DNA of 64,000 nucleotides from Limnephilus marmoratus (GCA_917880885.1 OU862927.1:38901571-38965570); one strand, 5' to 3'; positions 12,451-33,339 are shown, counted from the stretch's first letter. Numbers and translations are program-made. Notes: generated by a model from the letters alone, not told the origin.

Positions 12451-13163
12451 GTGACTAGATGCCAAAAGGTCTTATATAATCGACATCAGTTTTTTTTTTT
12501 TAAATTGGTATAGATTGCACTTCTAAAGATTTTCTGTTCAGTGTATTTGATATTGTTCTATACATCGGTGATACAGCCAATATGCAGAGTGTTCGGAAAC
12601 TAGTGAAACACATTATTTATTAATTTAACAATTGGCTTCATGATACCTAGACCGACAATGCCCATAATAATAATATATTAAATGTACAGAATAATGCATT
12701 GCATTGGGAATTGAACCTACGGCTTCCCAAATCAAAGTCAAGTACTTACACCATTGCACCAGGGAGATTGTTAAAACTGGAGATAGAAAGATAAATCAAA
12801 TTAGATTGATATGGATTCAAGTGAACATGACCCATTTCCCACAATTGGTATCAATTAAGCTCTTTATTACTTCTCTGGGAATATTCTTTACTTCATAGTC
12901 TAACTTGCAAATTTTTATGGGTATTCAATAACTTATCACCTATGTTACAAAAGAGAAAGAGAGATTCATCAACAGATCATTTTGCAAATCACAAAATAGT
13001 TTCTCATTCCCACCAAATTTACTAAGCACAATTCAATTTATACACAACACACAATATTATCGTTAACCAAAGAAACAATAATTCTGCTTAAGCGATATAC
13101 AGTCCAAAAATCACTTTTTTATGAAATTCAATACAGAAGCGAATTCCGCCCATGTCTGTATAC
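12451..13163. other. Unassigned AT-rich sequence
   Basis: No exon-like segment was seen. A weak tRNA-like word (ATTGAACCTACGGC, near 12707) suggests a decayed SINE in the minus orientation. Confidence 0.4.
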
Positions 13164-13167
13164 TTAA

Positions 13168-15308
13168 CCTCTTATTTGCCGGAGACGCACGGGCGCGTGC
13201 GTATTGTGCACATGCGCGAGGAAATAATTCGAAAAAAATTCGAACAAAAAATGTTTGTCTACAATTTTGGCCCTTCTATGTACAGAATTTGTATGAAGAA
13301 CAAGGTCAGAATCGCTTGCGCCAACATTACCCCATAAGATGGGTAAAAATTTCATTCACCTTGCAACCCCAGAATGTTTTTAAATGATTTTATCTGTTGC
13401 ATAGAAATGTCATTTTTGCCGCGAATTTTAGCTGTCAAAATTGATGCGTGTTCCTCGACTAAAACATCGTAAAACCTATTAATTTACGTAATTAACGCCA
13501 GTAATGTTGTTTTGGTACATACATAGTTTATTGTTCTAGGAATGTGTTTCGGTCAATAAAATATACGATAGCTCAAAATTAATCCACAAAACATTCAATT
13601 CAAAATTCAAAATCGTGTTTTGTTACGAAATTTCCATATTTTTCCTGGAATTTGCCGGCCTTTGACAGGTTAATTCATAATATTACAACTAGATAATGCG
13701 CACATCGGCAAATAAGCAATACCAGACAACCGATATTGGTTATATTTTTAATGAAACATTGCCTATCTCCAATTCTCCTGTCACAAAATATTTTTGACAT
13801 GCCACGAAAAATTGATACTCCTCAAAAGTTTTTTTTTTGTCTTTTCTGCACAATTAGATTTTTGGCGTTGAGGTGTCGTTTATTCGCCGACAATATGCCT
13901 GCTATTCTAGATGGTTCCATGACAGTTCACCCCCGGCATACTTAGATACAATACGCAGTCGGTTTAGGGAAATTACGGTATACCTGCTTACACACAATAT
14001 AACTTAGTGTCCTCGAAGGGGTGTGCAGAGGATGTACTGCCGAATACCAAAAGTATAATAAAAGATATTTTCATCCAAATGCGTCAAAGATAAAACTACT
14101 TTTCTATGCACTGAGTATACCAGCGTATAAATACAAAAAGTCGACACTGTAAATAAATTCGTTTGATATCCATACCAACTTGTAATTAAAGGTATTTTGA
14201 GTTTTTTGAGTTTCGATTTTAAGCGGTGGGAGGCCGGGACCCGGAATTTGCGGGCCTACAATGCGCATGCGCGAGAAAATAATTCAAATATTTGAATAAT
14301 ATTGTCGATGAAAAACTTTTGGTCTGCGATTTTGACCCTTATATGTACAGAATTTGTATGAAGAACAGTGTCAAAATCGCTTGCGCCATCATTACTCTAG
14401 GTGGTGTTGAAAGTTTCATTGACCTTGTCACCCTGGAAAAATTTTAAAACGATTTTTTCCATGACAATCCGCTGTCGTAATTTGCTGCGGAATTAACGGT
14501 CGCAATTACTGCGTGTATCGCGAATAAAACGTCGTAAAACCTATTAATTTACGTAATAAATGCAAGTAATGTGATTTTAGTGGATAGTTTATTGAGTTGT
14601 GAACGTGTTTCAGTCAATAAAATATACAATAGCTTAAAATTTATCAACAAAACATTCAATTCAAAATTCAAAGTGGTGGTTTTTTGGTGTAGTTCCGCGA
14701 ATTTCCGCGAAATGTTCCGACATCTGACCGGTTAAGTTTGAAATTGGTAAATACAGGGAAACCCTCTTAAGTTTGGTTTTTTCGGTCCCTCGGCCCAAAA
14801 TTGGTCCTATTTTTCCCACATATAAGGTTTTCCTGCTTAAGAAGTTTGTTTTTTCCGGTCCCTTGGAAAACTTCTTAACCTGTTGTAGGCCAGGAAAAAA
14901 CACAGAAATTTACTAACAAAGCACCACTTTGAATTTTGAATTAAATGTTTTGTGTGTAAATTTTGAGCTATCGTATATTTTATTGAACGAAACACATTCC
15001 TAGAACAATAAACTATGTACCAAAACAACATTACTTGCGATAATTACGTAAATTAATAGGTTTTACGATGTTTTCGTCAAGTAACACGCATCGACTTTGA
15101 CAGAAAGAATTCCACATTTTGATGCCACAGATAAAATCATTTAAAAATATTCTGGGGTTGCCAGGTGAATGAAATTTTTGCCCATCTTATGGGTAAATGT
15201 TGGTGCAAGCGATTCTGACCTTGTCCTTCATACAAATTCTGTACATAAAAGGGTCAAAATCGCAGACAAACATGTTTCTTTCGAAATTCTTTCCTTTTTA
15301 ATAAGAGG
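13168..15308. mobile_element. Cluster of three related TTAA-flanked elements
   Basis: Three non-autonomous copies: 13168-13669 (CCTCTTATTTGCCGG ... CCTTTGACAGG, TTAA on both sides), 14223-14731 (GCGGTGGGAGGCCGGG ... ACATCTGACCGG, TTAA on both sides) and 14879-15308 in the opposite orientation (TTAA left, decayed right). All share ATGTACAGAATTTGTATGAA-type sequence, AATTTACGTAAT and ACATTCAATTCAAAATTC. TTAA duplication is the piggyBac hallmark, but no transposase is present. Between copies two and three, 14757-14870 holds a directly repeated GGTTTTTTCGGTCCC/CCGGTCCCTTGG motif. Confidence 0.75.
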
Positions 15309-15446
15309 TTTAGAGAGTTTCACTGTAATGCACAAAACATGATAATTTAGACGGGGCCAACCGTCGAGGGATCAACTATCAGGTCACCGTATTTGTGTTA
15401 TCCACAATCATTTGTGAAGGGAGTGAAGCACACAAGAACCTAACAT

Positions 15447-15574
15447 TGCTGTCACACAAACGAATTACTCTCGTTGCTAGGCCTATTTCAGCATATCGTT
15501 CACCCATTGGGAATGTATGGTTAATGATATACTGAAAAGCCAAGCCACGAGAGTATAGCGCTTGTGTGACAGCA
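15447..15574. repeat. 128-bp imperfect hairpin element
   Basis: TGCTGTCACACAAACG at the left pairs with the complement of CGCTTGTGTGACAGCA at the right. The arms continue through ACTCTCGT..GCTAGGC and its complement, about 45 bases each. Probably a very short foldback MITE. Confidence 0.75.
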
Positions 15575-16277
15575 GCATAAGACTTGTTATTATATTATTA
15601 CACAACACTCGTTTTACTGAACAAATAATAATGTGCCTTTAACAGTAAATGGCAAGAAAAGGCACAATGTGGCAAATTCAATGATTTTTAGAATATATAA
15701 CATGCGTCGTTCATCAACCAAGCATTTTTAATTGAATATTCGAATTTAAAAAATCAAATCAAGCTTAACCACATACTTGTCTGCTTGAAGAAGAAAAAAC
15801 TTGTGGTTGTAAAAGTTATGGCAATCAATTTTTTCACTTCTTTAGAAGACATTTTACTATCAAACTTCACACAAATAAAATGTTTTTAAAATATATGGAA
15901 TTTAGTAAAGTTGTCAAGTCATCATCTTTTTACTACTGTTCAAACAATTAAAATCATCCATTTACATATTTTGGAATTTTAGACTAATTGAAAGAGTTTA
16001 TAAAATTCCAAAATTTATGAATATTATGGTTTTGGCAATTTTATAAAACTAGCCTCTAAAATTTGATTGTTGGAACCATGATTTTAACCACCCTTATAGA
16101 GCTATGTAAATAAATGCATATTTAGTTTCAATGTCTCTCAACAGACGTCATTAGTATATGTAGTTTTAAGATGTCTCAATAGATGTCATTGATGGTAGAA
16201 CAGGGTAGAGATAATAGTCAGACGTTTGGGTCTAATACATGAACGGTTATGAAGATAGCACTGCATAGACAGAATTA
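15575..16277. other. AT-rich intergenic sequence
   Basis: No coding or structured feature beyond two short related words (CAACAGACGTCATT and CAATAGATGTCATT, 16140-16190). Confidence 0.35.
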
Positions 16278-16551
16278 GAGGCCATCCATAAATAAGGTCA
16301 CACGAATTTCATGATTTTTGACACCCCCCCCCCTCCCTCGTCCCTGTCACACATCGTCACATTTATAAGACCCCCTCTTCCCTAGTGTGACGTCACATAT
16401 TTTGCAATTTTACATCTAAAAAAGTTTTGCCTTTTATAATTCAGATTTTTACATGTGACGTCACAGAGCTGATACCCCTTCTTCCTTGTCGCACAATGTC
16501 GCACTTCCCTTCCCCCCCCCCTAAGGTGTGACGTAATTTATGGATGGCCCC
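16278..16551. mobile_element. Harbinger-like MITE (GGCCATCCATAAAT termini)
   Basis: A 274-bp element with TTA on both sides (16275-16277 and 16552-16554). The termini GAGGCCATCCATAAAT and GGGGCCATCCATAAAT are inverted. The interior carries C-rich runs and repeated TGTGACGT/GTCACA words. The 3-bp TTA duplication and GG(C) ends fit PIF/Harbinger MITEs. It lies 3' of Dlish. Confidence 0.85.
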
Positions 16552-16736
16552 TTACTTGCAAGTTTTACCTCATTTAATTCCAAATTTCTTATTCACCCTA
16601 GCTATTTCATTCGCAAATTGACAAATTGCCGTCAATATTGATTGATTCAAAATTTAATTGAAGAAAATGATTACTGATTATTGTTGTAACAGATTAAGCA
16701 GATTGGTTGATGTCCAGACGACATGTGCGCCTAATA

Positions 16737-24709
<7,973 letters not shown>

Positions 24710-25978
24710 GCTCAAGTCGTTCTCATTATTATTGTTGTTTATGTGTTTGGATTTGTGGGCGCGAGTAGATCAACAGGTAAACGGAGGTAAACAGGTAGAC
24801 GTATCCAGAAATTGGCTGTCGCGCAAGCGCAGGTACATTCCAACAGGTACATTCGTTCAGTGTTGCCAGTTGCCATTTACTTGAAAACTGAGAATTGATA
24901 GAAAAAAGATAATTTTTTTTTTTATCATTGATAACTTTTTTTAATTCTCCTACTACCATCACAATAAGTGGAAAATATTGCTTGTGTCGTGATGGAGGAC
25001 TTGGCCAGCAGAGGAATTGAACTCATGCGATGCCAATCACTGACCGGTCATTGTTATTTTTGCAAAAGTGAAACTTTATAATCAAGATATTTCAAAACAA
25101 TATCGCCGTTTGGCATGCATCACCATGAAGCTACATAAAACATTTTTTGAGAGAAGTAAAACCACGACAAAATTGTAATAAAATATGTGTATTATAGAAG
25201 TTAGGTACACATACGATGTTACACGAATAGTGTGTCCAAAAATGTTAACTAATTTTTGGTATTCTGTGGATGAACGTAAATAATTGTACAAAAAAATATT
25301 ACAAACCGAATGAAATTTGAATATCACTCTGAGAAAATTGTCGGGTTCGGTATTATATGCTCAATGACAATATAATTAACAACGAAATATGAAATAAAGA
25401 AAAAAACCCTGTGAACATTATATTTGTGGATGCCGTAAATGAAAAATGTTTTGAGAGTTATTTTCGAATAAATTGTTTACAAGTTATTTTCATGGCAACA
25501 CTGCCGCAGGTGTAAAGGCAATCTGTTTTACCAGCTGATTGAAATTATCAAACTAAACAATCCGACAGGTGGACGTTTGATTCCATACATAATTTTATCT
25601 AATTTATTATTCTGAAAATTTGTATTACTACAATATAATCAATTCTAAATTTCGTGTAAATACTCGTATTACTTAAACGATCACTTGATGATTATTAAAT
25701 TTGGAGTATTTACAAATTTATGTGAGAAATGGGAAAAGAAGTGATAATACTTTAGTAAATAAAAAAATGTTAATGTTATTTAAATATAATTCTCCCAAAA
25801 ATATTAAAATAATACTAAAGAAAGTCATTAGTATACTGTTTGCATTATTGTTATTTGGCTGTTATTGTGATCAAGTTCAATATTTTCCATATTTAATAAT
25901 TTCGATGAGATTAATTTTTTAAACTTCTTTGCGAGGCCTAGAAATAACTTGGGAATGGGTTATGAATACAAAGACATT
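24710..25978. other. Intergenic region between Dlish and the zinc-finger ORF
   Basis: Contains the upstream region of Dlish (from 24710) and AT-rich sequence. An imperfect direct repeat ACAGGTA(A/C) occurs near 24770-24850. No gene recognised. Confidence 0.4.
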
Positions 25979-26365
25979 TTAAACTGCACCATCATTTTTA
26001 ATTTCTACAATATCATCAAAATTTTCTTGACCATTTTTTTCTATTGTCAATAATTTCGGGGTGTTGATAAACTTTGCACCATCGTTTTCCTGATCTAAGA
26101 AATAAATCATTTTATCAGATGACCCAATAACATTTGTACAAGATGATTCAATATTTGAGGATTGAATAATTTTCCAGTAAATTGGTTCAGAGATTTGTTC
26201 AGATCACGGACATAGGAATATATGGACCTGCCCTAAGTGATAAAAGCGTATTGTTTCCCCCTCCCCAAAACGGTTCCATGGAACCGCCTGGGCTTACGAG
26301 AGCCGCCTCCCTTGAATCTAAAAACGTGACGTCATCATTCTTGTTCTGACCAGCGCCGAAGTCAC

Positions 26366-28077
26366 ATGTCTATCTTTTCATGTGTTATTTCTTGCTGGAA
26401 ATCCGTCGTATTAATTAAGGATAATAAACCAATCATTTTTAAATTTATCACACTTTAAGGGCCTTATTACTAAACGAGTTTTGAATTTTACGCAACTCAT
26501 AAACAACCGTTAATATAAGATAAATAGTTGGTTATTCAGTTGTATAAAATTTAAAACACGTTATTAGTAAGGGGTTAAAAGTGGAATAAAGTATGTTTTT
26601 ATTTATTAGACGTTATTGACGTTATTGTATATTTTGCTTTCTTAATTATGTACTCCGTGGTATGTTTAGAAGTAAAATGTAGATACAGTGAACATGTTTG
26701 GAATGAAAAATGTATGTGTCATTTTGCTGTCCGATGATATTTTTTATCAATCAAAATTTAAAATAAAATATTTTTCTATCGCACGTCGCCACCGATTATA
26801 TTATCTTTGGATCACACTGTCACGTCTCAGCGGACCACGTGTTAGGTAAGCGCGTTGTTTCGTATGTACGGTACTGCTGGAACGAGAACGAGTGTATATC
26901 GCGTAATGCTCTAGGTTATTCCGAGTATGTATATGTATGGAAAACACGTTTTTTGTTTTTAATTGAAAAAGTGTCATCGGACGACAAAATTACATCTAAA
27001 TTTTGACTCCAAATACTCTTAGGAATCGCTGGTAAAAGCTGTGTGTATAAAATTTAATTTGCTTTTGAGTTGTTTTTCTTTTCTATTATCTTCTGAAAAG
27101 TGAAATGTTATGTATTTTCTTAAAGATTTCCCAAAAAAGAAGACTTGAAGACAATGTGGCGACTTTCATCCTGTAAAAGTGAGCAGACAAGTGTTCGTAA
27201 CCTTCGTATCTGCTCAGAACATTTCAAAGAGACAGATTTTATAATAAACAAACAGGGCACACGTGTGCTACGTGTAGGTGCGATTCCATCGGTCTCTTTG
27301 TCACCTGTTACAGAAAGAATTATCGTTAGTATATAAATTCTTTAATGACTAATAATTCTTTTTTGTAATTATTCATTACATGTAATTATTTTAATTTTAT
27401 TATCTATCCATTTCAGAAATTAAGCGACAACTTCTCTGAGAAATCATATGTATGTCTTTCTCTAGCTGATGAAACGATCAATAATACTTATGGATGGATG
27501 AACCCTCAAGAGGATTCTGATTTTTCTCTCGTTTCTTGCGCACCTGCTCTACACAGCACACACGTCGTGAGTTCATTCTTATATTTAATTATCCTTTAAA
27601 TTAATATTTTATTGATAGTGCATGTCACAAATTTGTAATAAATATGTAAATTATCGAATTGCAATAATGATTATATACCTAATATTGTCAACTTTGTCTC
27701 GTTTCGAAAAGGAATGCGAACCAGAACCTATGACTATGTGCTTGACGGAGATCGAGGCCGTAGCTGCAGCTGCTCAGTCATGTGTGCTCGTCAGTTGTAT
27801 GGTACCCACTACTATTCCAGAAAGCTTTGTGAGTACCAATTGATTATTGACCTTTGATGACTTCAAAAACACATTGTACTATTATGTAGTGTGCGGACCA
27901 CTCTAGTAACTGACTAAATGTTTTTATACCTAAAAATATAATATTATGTCTCTATTCCCCAGATTCAGGAACCCCAACCCGTCTTTATGGAAGAACCACT
28001 TATTATATCAAAAACCACTCAAAAAAATAAACCAATTGAAGTCAATTACAAAAAAATGGAAAACTTATTATTAGAAA
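26366..28077 (+). CDS. THAP-domain protein, partial (possible P-type transposase N-terminus)
   Basis: A candidate first exon from 26366 reads MSIFSCVISCWKSV then PIIFK, giving the Cys-x3-Cys pair of a THAP (C2CH) domain. Exon 27126-27324 continues FPKKEDLKTMW, then LRICSEHFKETDF (the Cys-x2-His pair) and VGAIPSV. Further phase-compatible exons are 27417-27566, 27712-27828 and 27963-28077, the last ending in KKMENLLLES, possibly the start of a coiled coil. The exon 1 donor is not canonical near 26442, so that junction is unresolved; two MITEs lie in this intron. THAP domains bind DNA and form the N-terminus of P-element transposase. The catalytic part was not found, so it may be truncated. Confidence 0.62.
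26459..26574. mobile_element. 116-bp TTAA-flanked MITE
   Basis: Inverted arms (CCTTATTACTAAACGAGTTT at the left, the complement of ACACGTTATTAGTAAGG at the right) of about 35 bases, with TTAA on both sides (26455-26458 and 26575-26578). It lies in the first intron of the THAP gene. Confidence 0.75.
26690..27030. mobile_element. Decayed foldback MITE related to the 56.8-kb element
   Basis: GTGTCATTTTGCTGTCCGATGA at the left pairs with CATCGGACGACAAAATTACA at the right. The outer words TTTGGA and CTCCAAATA and GGAATCGCTGG match the arms of the 56819-57119 element. Located in the THAP gene intron. Confidence 0.6.
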
Positions 28078-28227
28078 GTAAGTTACTAATTAGAAAATAT
28101 AAAAAAATTAACGTTGTTTATAAACGTAAAATATTTCTTTAGAAAATATTTATTTGATATACACAGCTTCTCTGACGGTGTTGGAATAAATTATCTTTTT
28201 TAATCTTCTTTTTTTATAAATGAAACC

Positions 28228-28536
28228 GTACAAGAGTCCCAACTGCCCTCAACTGTCTGAAGCAAATGAGACTATGGCATCCCCAATTGGGGTATGTTGT
28301 GAGGTTGAAGGTAGTGGGGAGTGGTAGGAGATTGTGAAGAGGACGGTGGGGAAATCTGGCTATCTGATCAATGATAGTATTTTCCACTCTAGAACGTGCG
28401 GCAAACATTTAAAAATTATTTTTAATTAGTAAATTGTGAAATAATTCAAATTTTTAATTTGCACGTTGGGTTTCGAACCCATGACCTTCCGCTTGCTAGT
28501 TGAGAGCGTTACCCCTCGACTACGGAAACCTTCGTA
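28228..28536 (-). mobile_element. tRNA-derived SINE (minus strand)
   Basis: On the minus strand the head GTAGTCGAGGGGTAACGC (A-box region) and GGGTTCGAAACCCA (B-box) fold like part of a tRNA but are followed by AT-rich sequence and the CCCAATTGGGG body shared with other copies. Not a functional tRNA. Confidence 0.65.
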
Positions 28537-29384
28537 TCTATGATTTTTCGGCGTGTAATTTTTTCTCAAGGTCACGGCCGTCATCACAGTCAACAGATTA
28601 ATACCTTCTTACTATGTTGGCTCATCTTTTTAATATATTTTTATTCAGCTGTTATTATTGTACTGTTTTTAGCATCGATAATATAACTCCTGTACATGTT
28701 ATGTTGTTTTCTCTTAAGCTGTGCTGTTATTTTTGTACGTTATTTAAACCTCTGTAAGTTGTTTATTGAATGCTGTTCTCACAAATATAATGTTATCCTT
28801 AACCCTTTTTGTCTTTTTCTTTTCACTTCTTCCATTGTCCATAGACAATGTAAGAAATAATTTAATGGAAGTTATATATATTATAAAAATATTATTTCTT
28901 TAAACAATATTATGCATAGTCTGAGAATACTGTTACTGTGTCGGTGTAGGTATATAATACTGTTTTACTAAGTTTCTGCTGATATATGCTTAAATGTACC
29001 TAAACAAAAAACATTATACCCAAAAAATAAATAAAAAGCACCTTCGTCGTCAAAATATTCCAATTAATACCCCACTCCTGGCTACGCACGATCCGATTTG
29101 CAGAACCCAGATAAGTTGGGAGGTTTAGGGGGGAGGGGGGAAGTTGTTGCTTATACACAATGCGTCGATGTGGTGGTGAGAAGTACCTATCTATGTAAAT
29201 CTGGTCACTAAAGACGCTTAAAGCCATTTCAAGCAGTTGGGGCGATACTAAGAGTATCTACAAAAAGGAGCAAATAATAATGTAACTGCTACGTTCTACG
29301 TATTATTGTAATTAAATAACGTGTGAAATAATTCAAGTAAAATAATTTTAATTAAAAGAGATAATTACATTATTTTTATTAACT

Positions 29385-29640
29385 AGCAGACCCGGCCACA
29401 CGTTGCTGTGGCTAACGAAACACAACGCCATTACCCAACCTTTATAAAATCCTCACCACCCGCTGCCTGAATTGAATATTTGAATTTCTCGGCTTTTCTC
29501 TACTATAATAAGCATGTAATATACATATAAACCTTTCTCTTGAATCATTCTATCTATTGGTGAAAACCGCATGAAAATCCGTTGTGTATTTTAAAAGATC
29601 AATGCGCACATACATTTTGAGTGCCTTCATTTTATACTAT
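29385..29640 (+). mobile_element. Retroelement 3' tail (CCGGCCACACGTTGCTGTGG)
   Basis: ACTAGCAGACCCGGCCAC...GTTGCTGTGGCTAA, then GAAAACCGCATGAAAATCCG, matches the more complete copy at 34248-34618. Non-coding insect retroelement tail, inserted in the P-like element. Confidence 0.6.
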
Positions 29641-31439
29641 GTAATTATACCAACAGAGCGGTTGTGATAACCCTAAAATATGTCGATCATCACAAATGTG
29701 GGCGGTTCTCGAATGTGCTCGTCGCTGGTTACAGGGGTAAGTAAATTATGAAACATTTGTAAAAGTGTCTTAACTAAATATGGCAACAAAATAGTTGTCT
29801 GTGAAAAGATGCGAACTTTACTTTGCCTATTCAGACTTCGCAAATATGTTAATAACGTAGCGAGCAATTCGCGCTCCCACGTAAAAAGGTCTATTCATTA
29901 AAAAGCAGATGTTATTTTTTAAGAACTAAATGGTGATATTATAATGCGAGATGCCTATATACTGTCAGATTAATTTTTCAACCAATCACAGTCATCTTCC
30001 CCTCTTCGTACCGCCATAGTTGATTTTTCCCCTCACCTGTTATTTCTGGTCTATTGAATTTGGATGTCTATGGTTCAGATTCATTTTGAACAGAAAATGG
30101 AATAAATCCTGCACCACAAATTGATGAATTATCCATTTCTATACCTTGCACATCATTCTCAGCATTGTTAAAATTTTGCTCAAGAATTAAAGAATCGTTA
30201 GACATAATGCTTTGTGGACATTCGTTGTTTGCAACCTGTTGTGATATATATAAATCGTTGTCTTGAGGTCTTTTCAAATTTTCTTTCAAAGTATTCAAAA
30301 GTTTTTTAACCATAGAAAATTCATTTGGTGTAGTCAAAGATGAAACTATTTCGCTAAATTCTTTTTTCAAAATTTCTTTTTCTTCATGTTGTAAATCTGA
30401 TTGATCTTTTTCGGTATTGCCATCTTGAATATCGGGAAACACAATGTTGCAATACTCGTAAACTTCTTGATGTTCGACCATTTCTTCGTGAAAATTATCG
30501 TTAGTTGTGGAAGTATTCTCAATCAATGTATTTGTTCTGCGTTCAATATTATAAAGATCTTTTTTAGTCAGCAAATTCAATCTTTTTAATCCACCGTCTG
30601 GTAAGTTATTTCTCACCTCATCAAGGATCATATTATAAGGTTTTTTATTAATTATTTTACCTGCCACAAACTTACGATCAGAATCGGAAAGATTTAAGTG
30701 TGATACTTCGTTTGTGTGTCCGACGTGAGTCTTTCTGAAGGAGACTGAACATTTTCCGTTTAGAGCTTCGTAAACTTTGAATCCTGCCGGACAAATCCCG
30801 TCTATTTTATTGCTGCCTGTGGTTTTTAAACGTCTGATTCCTTTGCCTTCAGAAATGTAATAACCAGATCTATGACAGACATAATAGTGTTCTTTGAAGT
30901 ATTTGTTTTTGCAAGAACCTCTTTCTTTTACAAACTTTGATTTAGATTCATTCTCCGTGTTTTCCTTCCATCGTGTGAACTCTTCCACAGATCGAAATTC
31001 CAAGTTTTCTGTATCAATTCTGATGCTATGCACATCATGAAAATGTTCAAAGAATGTTTTCTTTGTCACATCTAAACCACACAATGGACATTTATGAGTA
31101 GACTTTTTAGTAGGGGCGGAGCCGGAATGGAATTTACGCTCGTGAAACCGTAAATTGTTTATATGATTGAACTGTCTTCTGCAGAAACTGCATTTGAATT
31201 TGAATGTTTTCGTTGGTTTTTCAAGCTGTTTGCACTTTTCCGGATGAGCAATTCGCACGTGTTCATCGAGGATAGGCAACAAAGAGAATTCCTTTAAACA
31301 ATGTGAACAGGCGAAGCTGTGTTTCTCATAGTCGTTTTCAACTTGAAATGAAGAAGATTGAGAATGAAAGACGTCGACTGACGTTTCCTTTGTGGGCTGC
31401 ACAACATCCATTTTATACACCAGTTCAAAAATTTTAGCT

Positions 31440-33339
31440 TAACTATAATTATCTGGGTCTTGTTATCTCAAAAAATCCTTAATTTATATCCAAGATACCA
31501 TATGACAGCAAAACTAGGTAATTATACTAATTATTGTGTGTTACGTTCGAATTATTGACTTCAAAACAACAACTGTAATTTTTTGACAGATGAAGGGATG
31601 GGGCTCGGAGGGAATCGATATTATCGAAAAAATATCGTTAGGTACTATTTCTGCTCGGCAAGATAGGGTAATAAAAATAAAATAACACATTTAAAAATGT
31701 AAGTATATTATTTATTATTTAAAATCAGCGGTAAACACTAACTCGATTACATAAAATATGTTCAAAGCATCAATAATCAATATTGGTTAATAATACATTC
31801 AAATAGGAAAGTATTTTTTGTTTTCTTCAATCTACAAGACTTATAAAAATATTTTATAAATAAAGCATTTTTATGTAACAGTTTGCAACAGTTATTATAA
31901 TAAAATATATATTAGTACATTCGAAATTTATTTCCTGCGTGTTCCGAACAATTTTAAAAAAAATTCTCTCTGAATATCAATGTTCAATTTAAAGATAAAT
32001 ATTTTATTGCATAAATTAAATTTTTTTTACAGAAAAATATTTTTTGATGCTCTTTACTTGTTGTATTCCAAGCCCACAACAGATTATTAACGATTTTCGA
32101 CACCAATAAATTGGCTAACAATGGTGTAAAAAATTCTAAATGACGGAACATGACCCCGGTGGAAAGTGGAAGTAAGTTTATAGATGTGGATTGACGAATG
32201 GGTGACCTGACTACGTGAAAGAAGATTAGAATAAGAAGACCTGAAGTCCTAGCATGGTCGATCAATAAGGATTGATAGGGTAACTTTCAGTAACTTATCA
32301 TCGTTCCCTAGGACAACTGCAGGTCGCCAACGTCCAAACAACAGTTGACGTCGAATGTATTAATAACACTTAGTCATTATGAACTGTTTCTAATTCATTG
32401 GCGATCTGCAGTCCTGCTAGGAATCGATGAGAAGTTACCGAAAGTTACCACATCAATCCTTATCGATCGATTGTGCTAGGAGGCCCGAAGACTAGAGACT
32501 GAAGTTTATGACAAACATTTGTGACGCTGGTCGAATTCCACCTAAGGATAACCTATGTCAGTAAGGATAACCAGTGTCAGAAAGAGAGAATGCTACGCTT
32601 ATAGTTTGCACTAAAAAATTTACCACAAACATTCTATAAAACAATATTTAGCGTTTGAAAAATATTTGCCAAGGTTTGCAAAATTTTTAAATAAATATTT
32701 TCTCAAATTAAATTAATGAAAGAGATGTGACAATCACTTTTGATACCATTGTCTAATTAAATATTTTTAATTAGTTTGGTGTAAAATGGTATTTATTACG
32801 GTTTACAGGATGAAAACCATCTGTAATAAGCGACTTTGAAACCGTAATCTTTGTTTGCGATAAAATTTTTAATCGTATGTTAATTCGATTTGTAATACTA
32901 AATTATTATCTCTCATCTGCTTTAAAGAACAATATTTTATTTTGAAATGCGTTCTAAAATAGTGAATTTATCTATAATCAAATGTAATGTATTGTGAGAG
33001 TTCTCCTAAGAGAAGTACATTGCAAAAAAATTTCGAAGACTTTAGGGATTAAAACAATATACTAAATTAATAATAGTTTGTGAACTATGGGCCCCATTCA
33101 AACATATTTACAATATACAACCTATATTCTATTATAAACAGTCGTAACTACGAAACAGCCTAAAGTTAGCAGCAATATGTAATTCGTAAAGTTTTACAAT
33201 TTTGAACATGCTAAAATGTTTGCCAGATCAGTGATAAATGTGAAACCTGAAGAATCTAATATGCCATTATTTTAAGCGATAGCCATTACAATAAAATTGA
33301 TAAAAAAGGACGAGAAATGGGTACTGTACTCTACTGTAC
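31440..33339. other. Intergenic sequence, no gene recognised
   Basis: AT-rich. 32090-32580 has a more complex, probably repetitive segment (CCTAGGACAACTGCAGG; two copies of GGATAACC(T/A)(A/G)TGTCAG near 32550). No exon signature. Confidence 0.35.

Larger units (their letters stand above)
26205..30072 (+). mobile_element. P-superfamily-like DNA transposon carrying THAP-domain exons
   Basis: A 3868-bp insertion flanked by a perfect 8-bp duplication GTTCAGAT (26197-26204 and 30073-30080). The left end starts CACGGACATAGGAATATA; the complement of the right end starts CATAGACATCCAAATT, so the inverted repeats are short and decayed. It contains spliced exons of a THAP protein on the plus strand. 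An 8-bp duplication, CA-starting ends and a THAP-type protein together match the P-element superfamily. It holds later insertions: a TTAA MITE, a foldback MITE, SINE pieces and a retroelement tail. No RNase H-like catalytic region was recognised. An internally deleted relative is at 59277-59898. Confidence 0.72.
25979..31420 (-). pseudogene. C2H2 / CaRF-like zinc-finger protein ORF, split by a P-like element
   Basis: The first part, 31420-30073 (449 codons), has three C2H2 units near residues 34-60, 73-98 and 110-131 (FACSHCLKEF, FKCSFCRRQF and HKCPLCGLDV). A CaRF/FAR1-like block follows at about residues 170-265, with HYYVCHRSGYYISEGKGIRR, ICPAGFKVYEA and RKTHVGHTNEVSHLNLS. At 30072 it meets the end of a 3868-bp transposon, and a TAG formed by transposon bases truncates it to 450 aa. 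Beyond the element and its 8-bp target duplication the frame continues from 26196 (ISEPIYWKIIQ) to a TAA at 25981-25979, 72 more residues without a stop. Such proteins are multicopy in insects and probably bind DNA. No role is established. The 450-aa version may still be expressed; whether it works is unknown. Confidence 0.8.
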
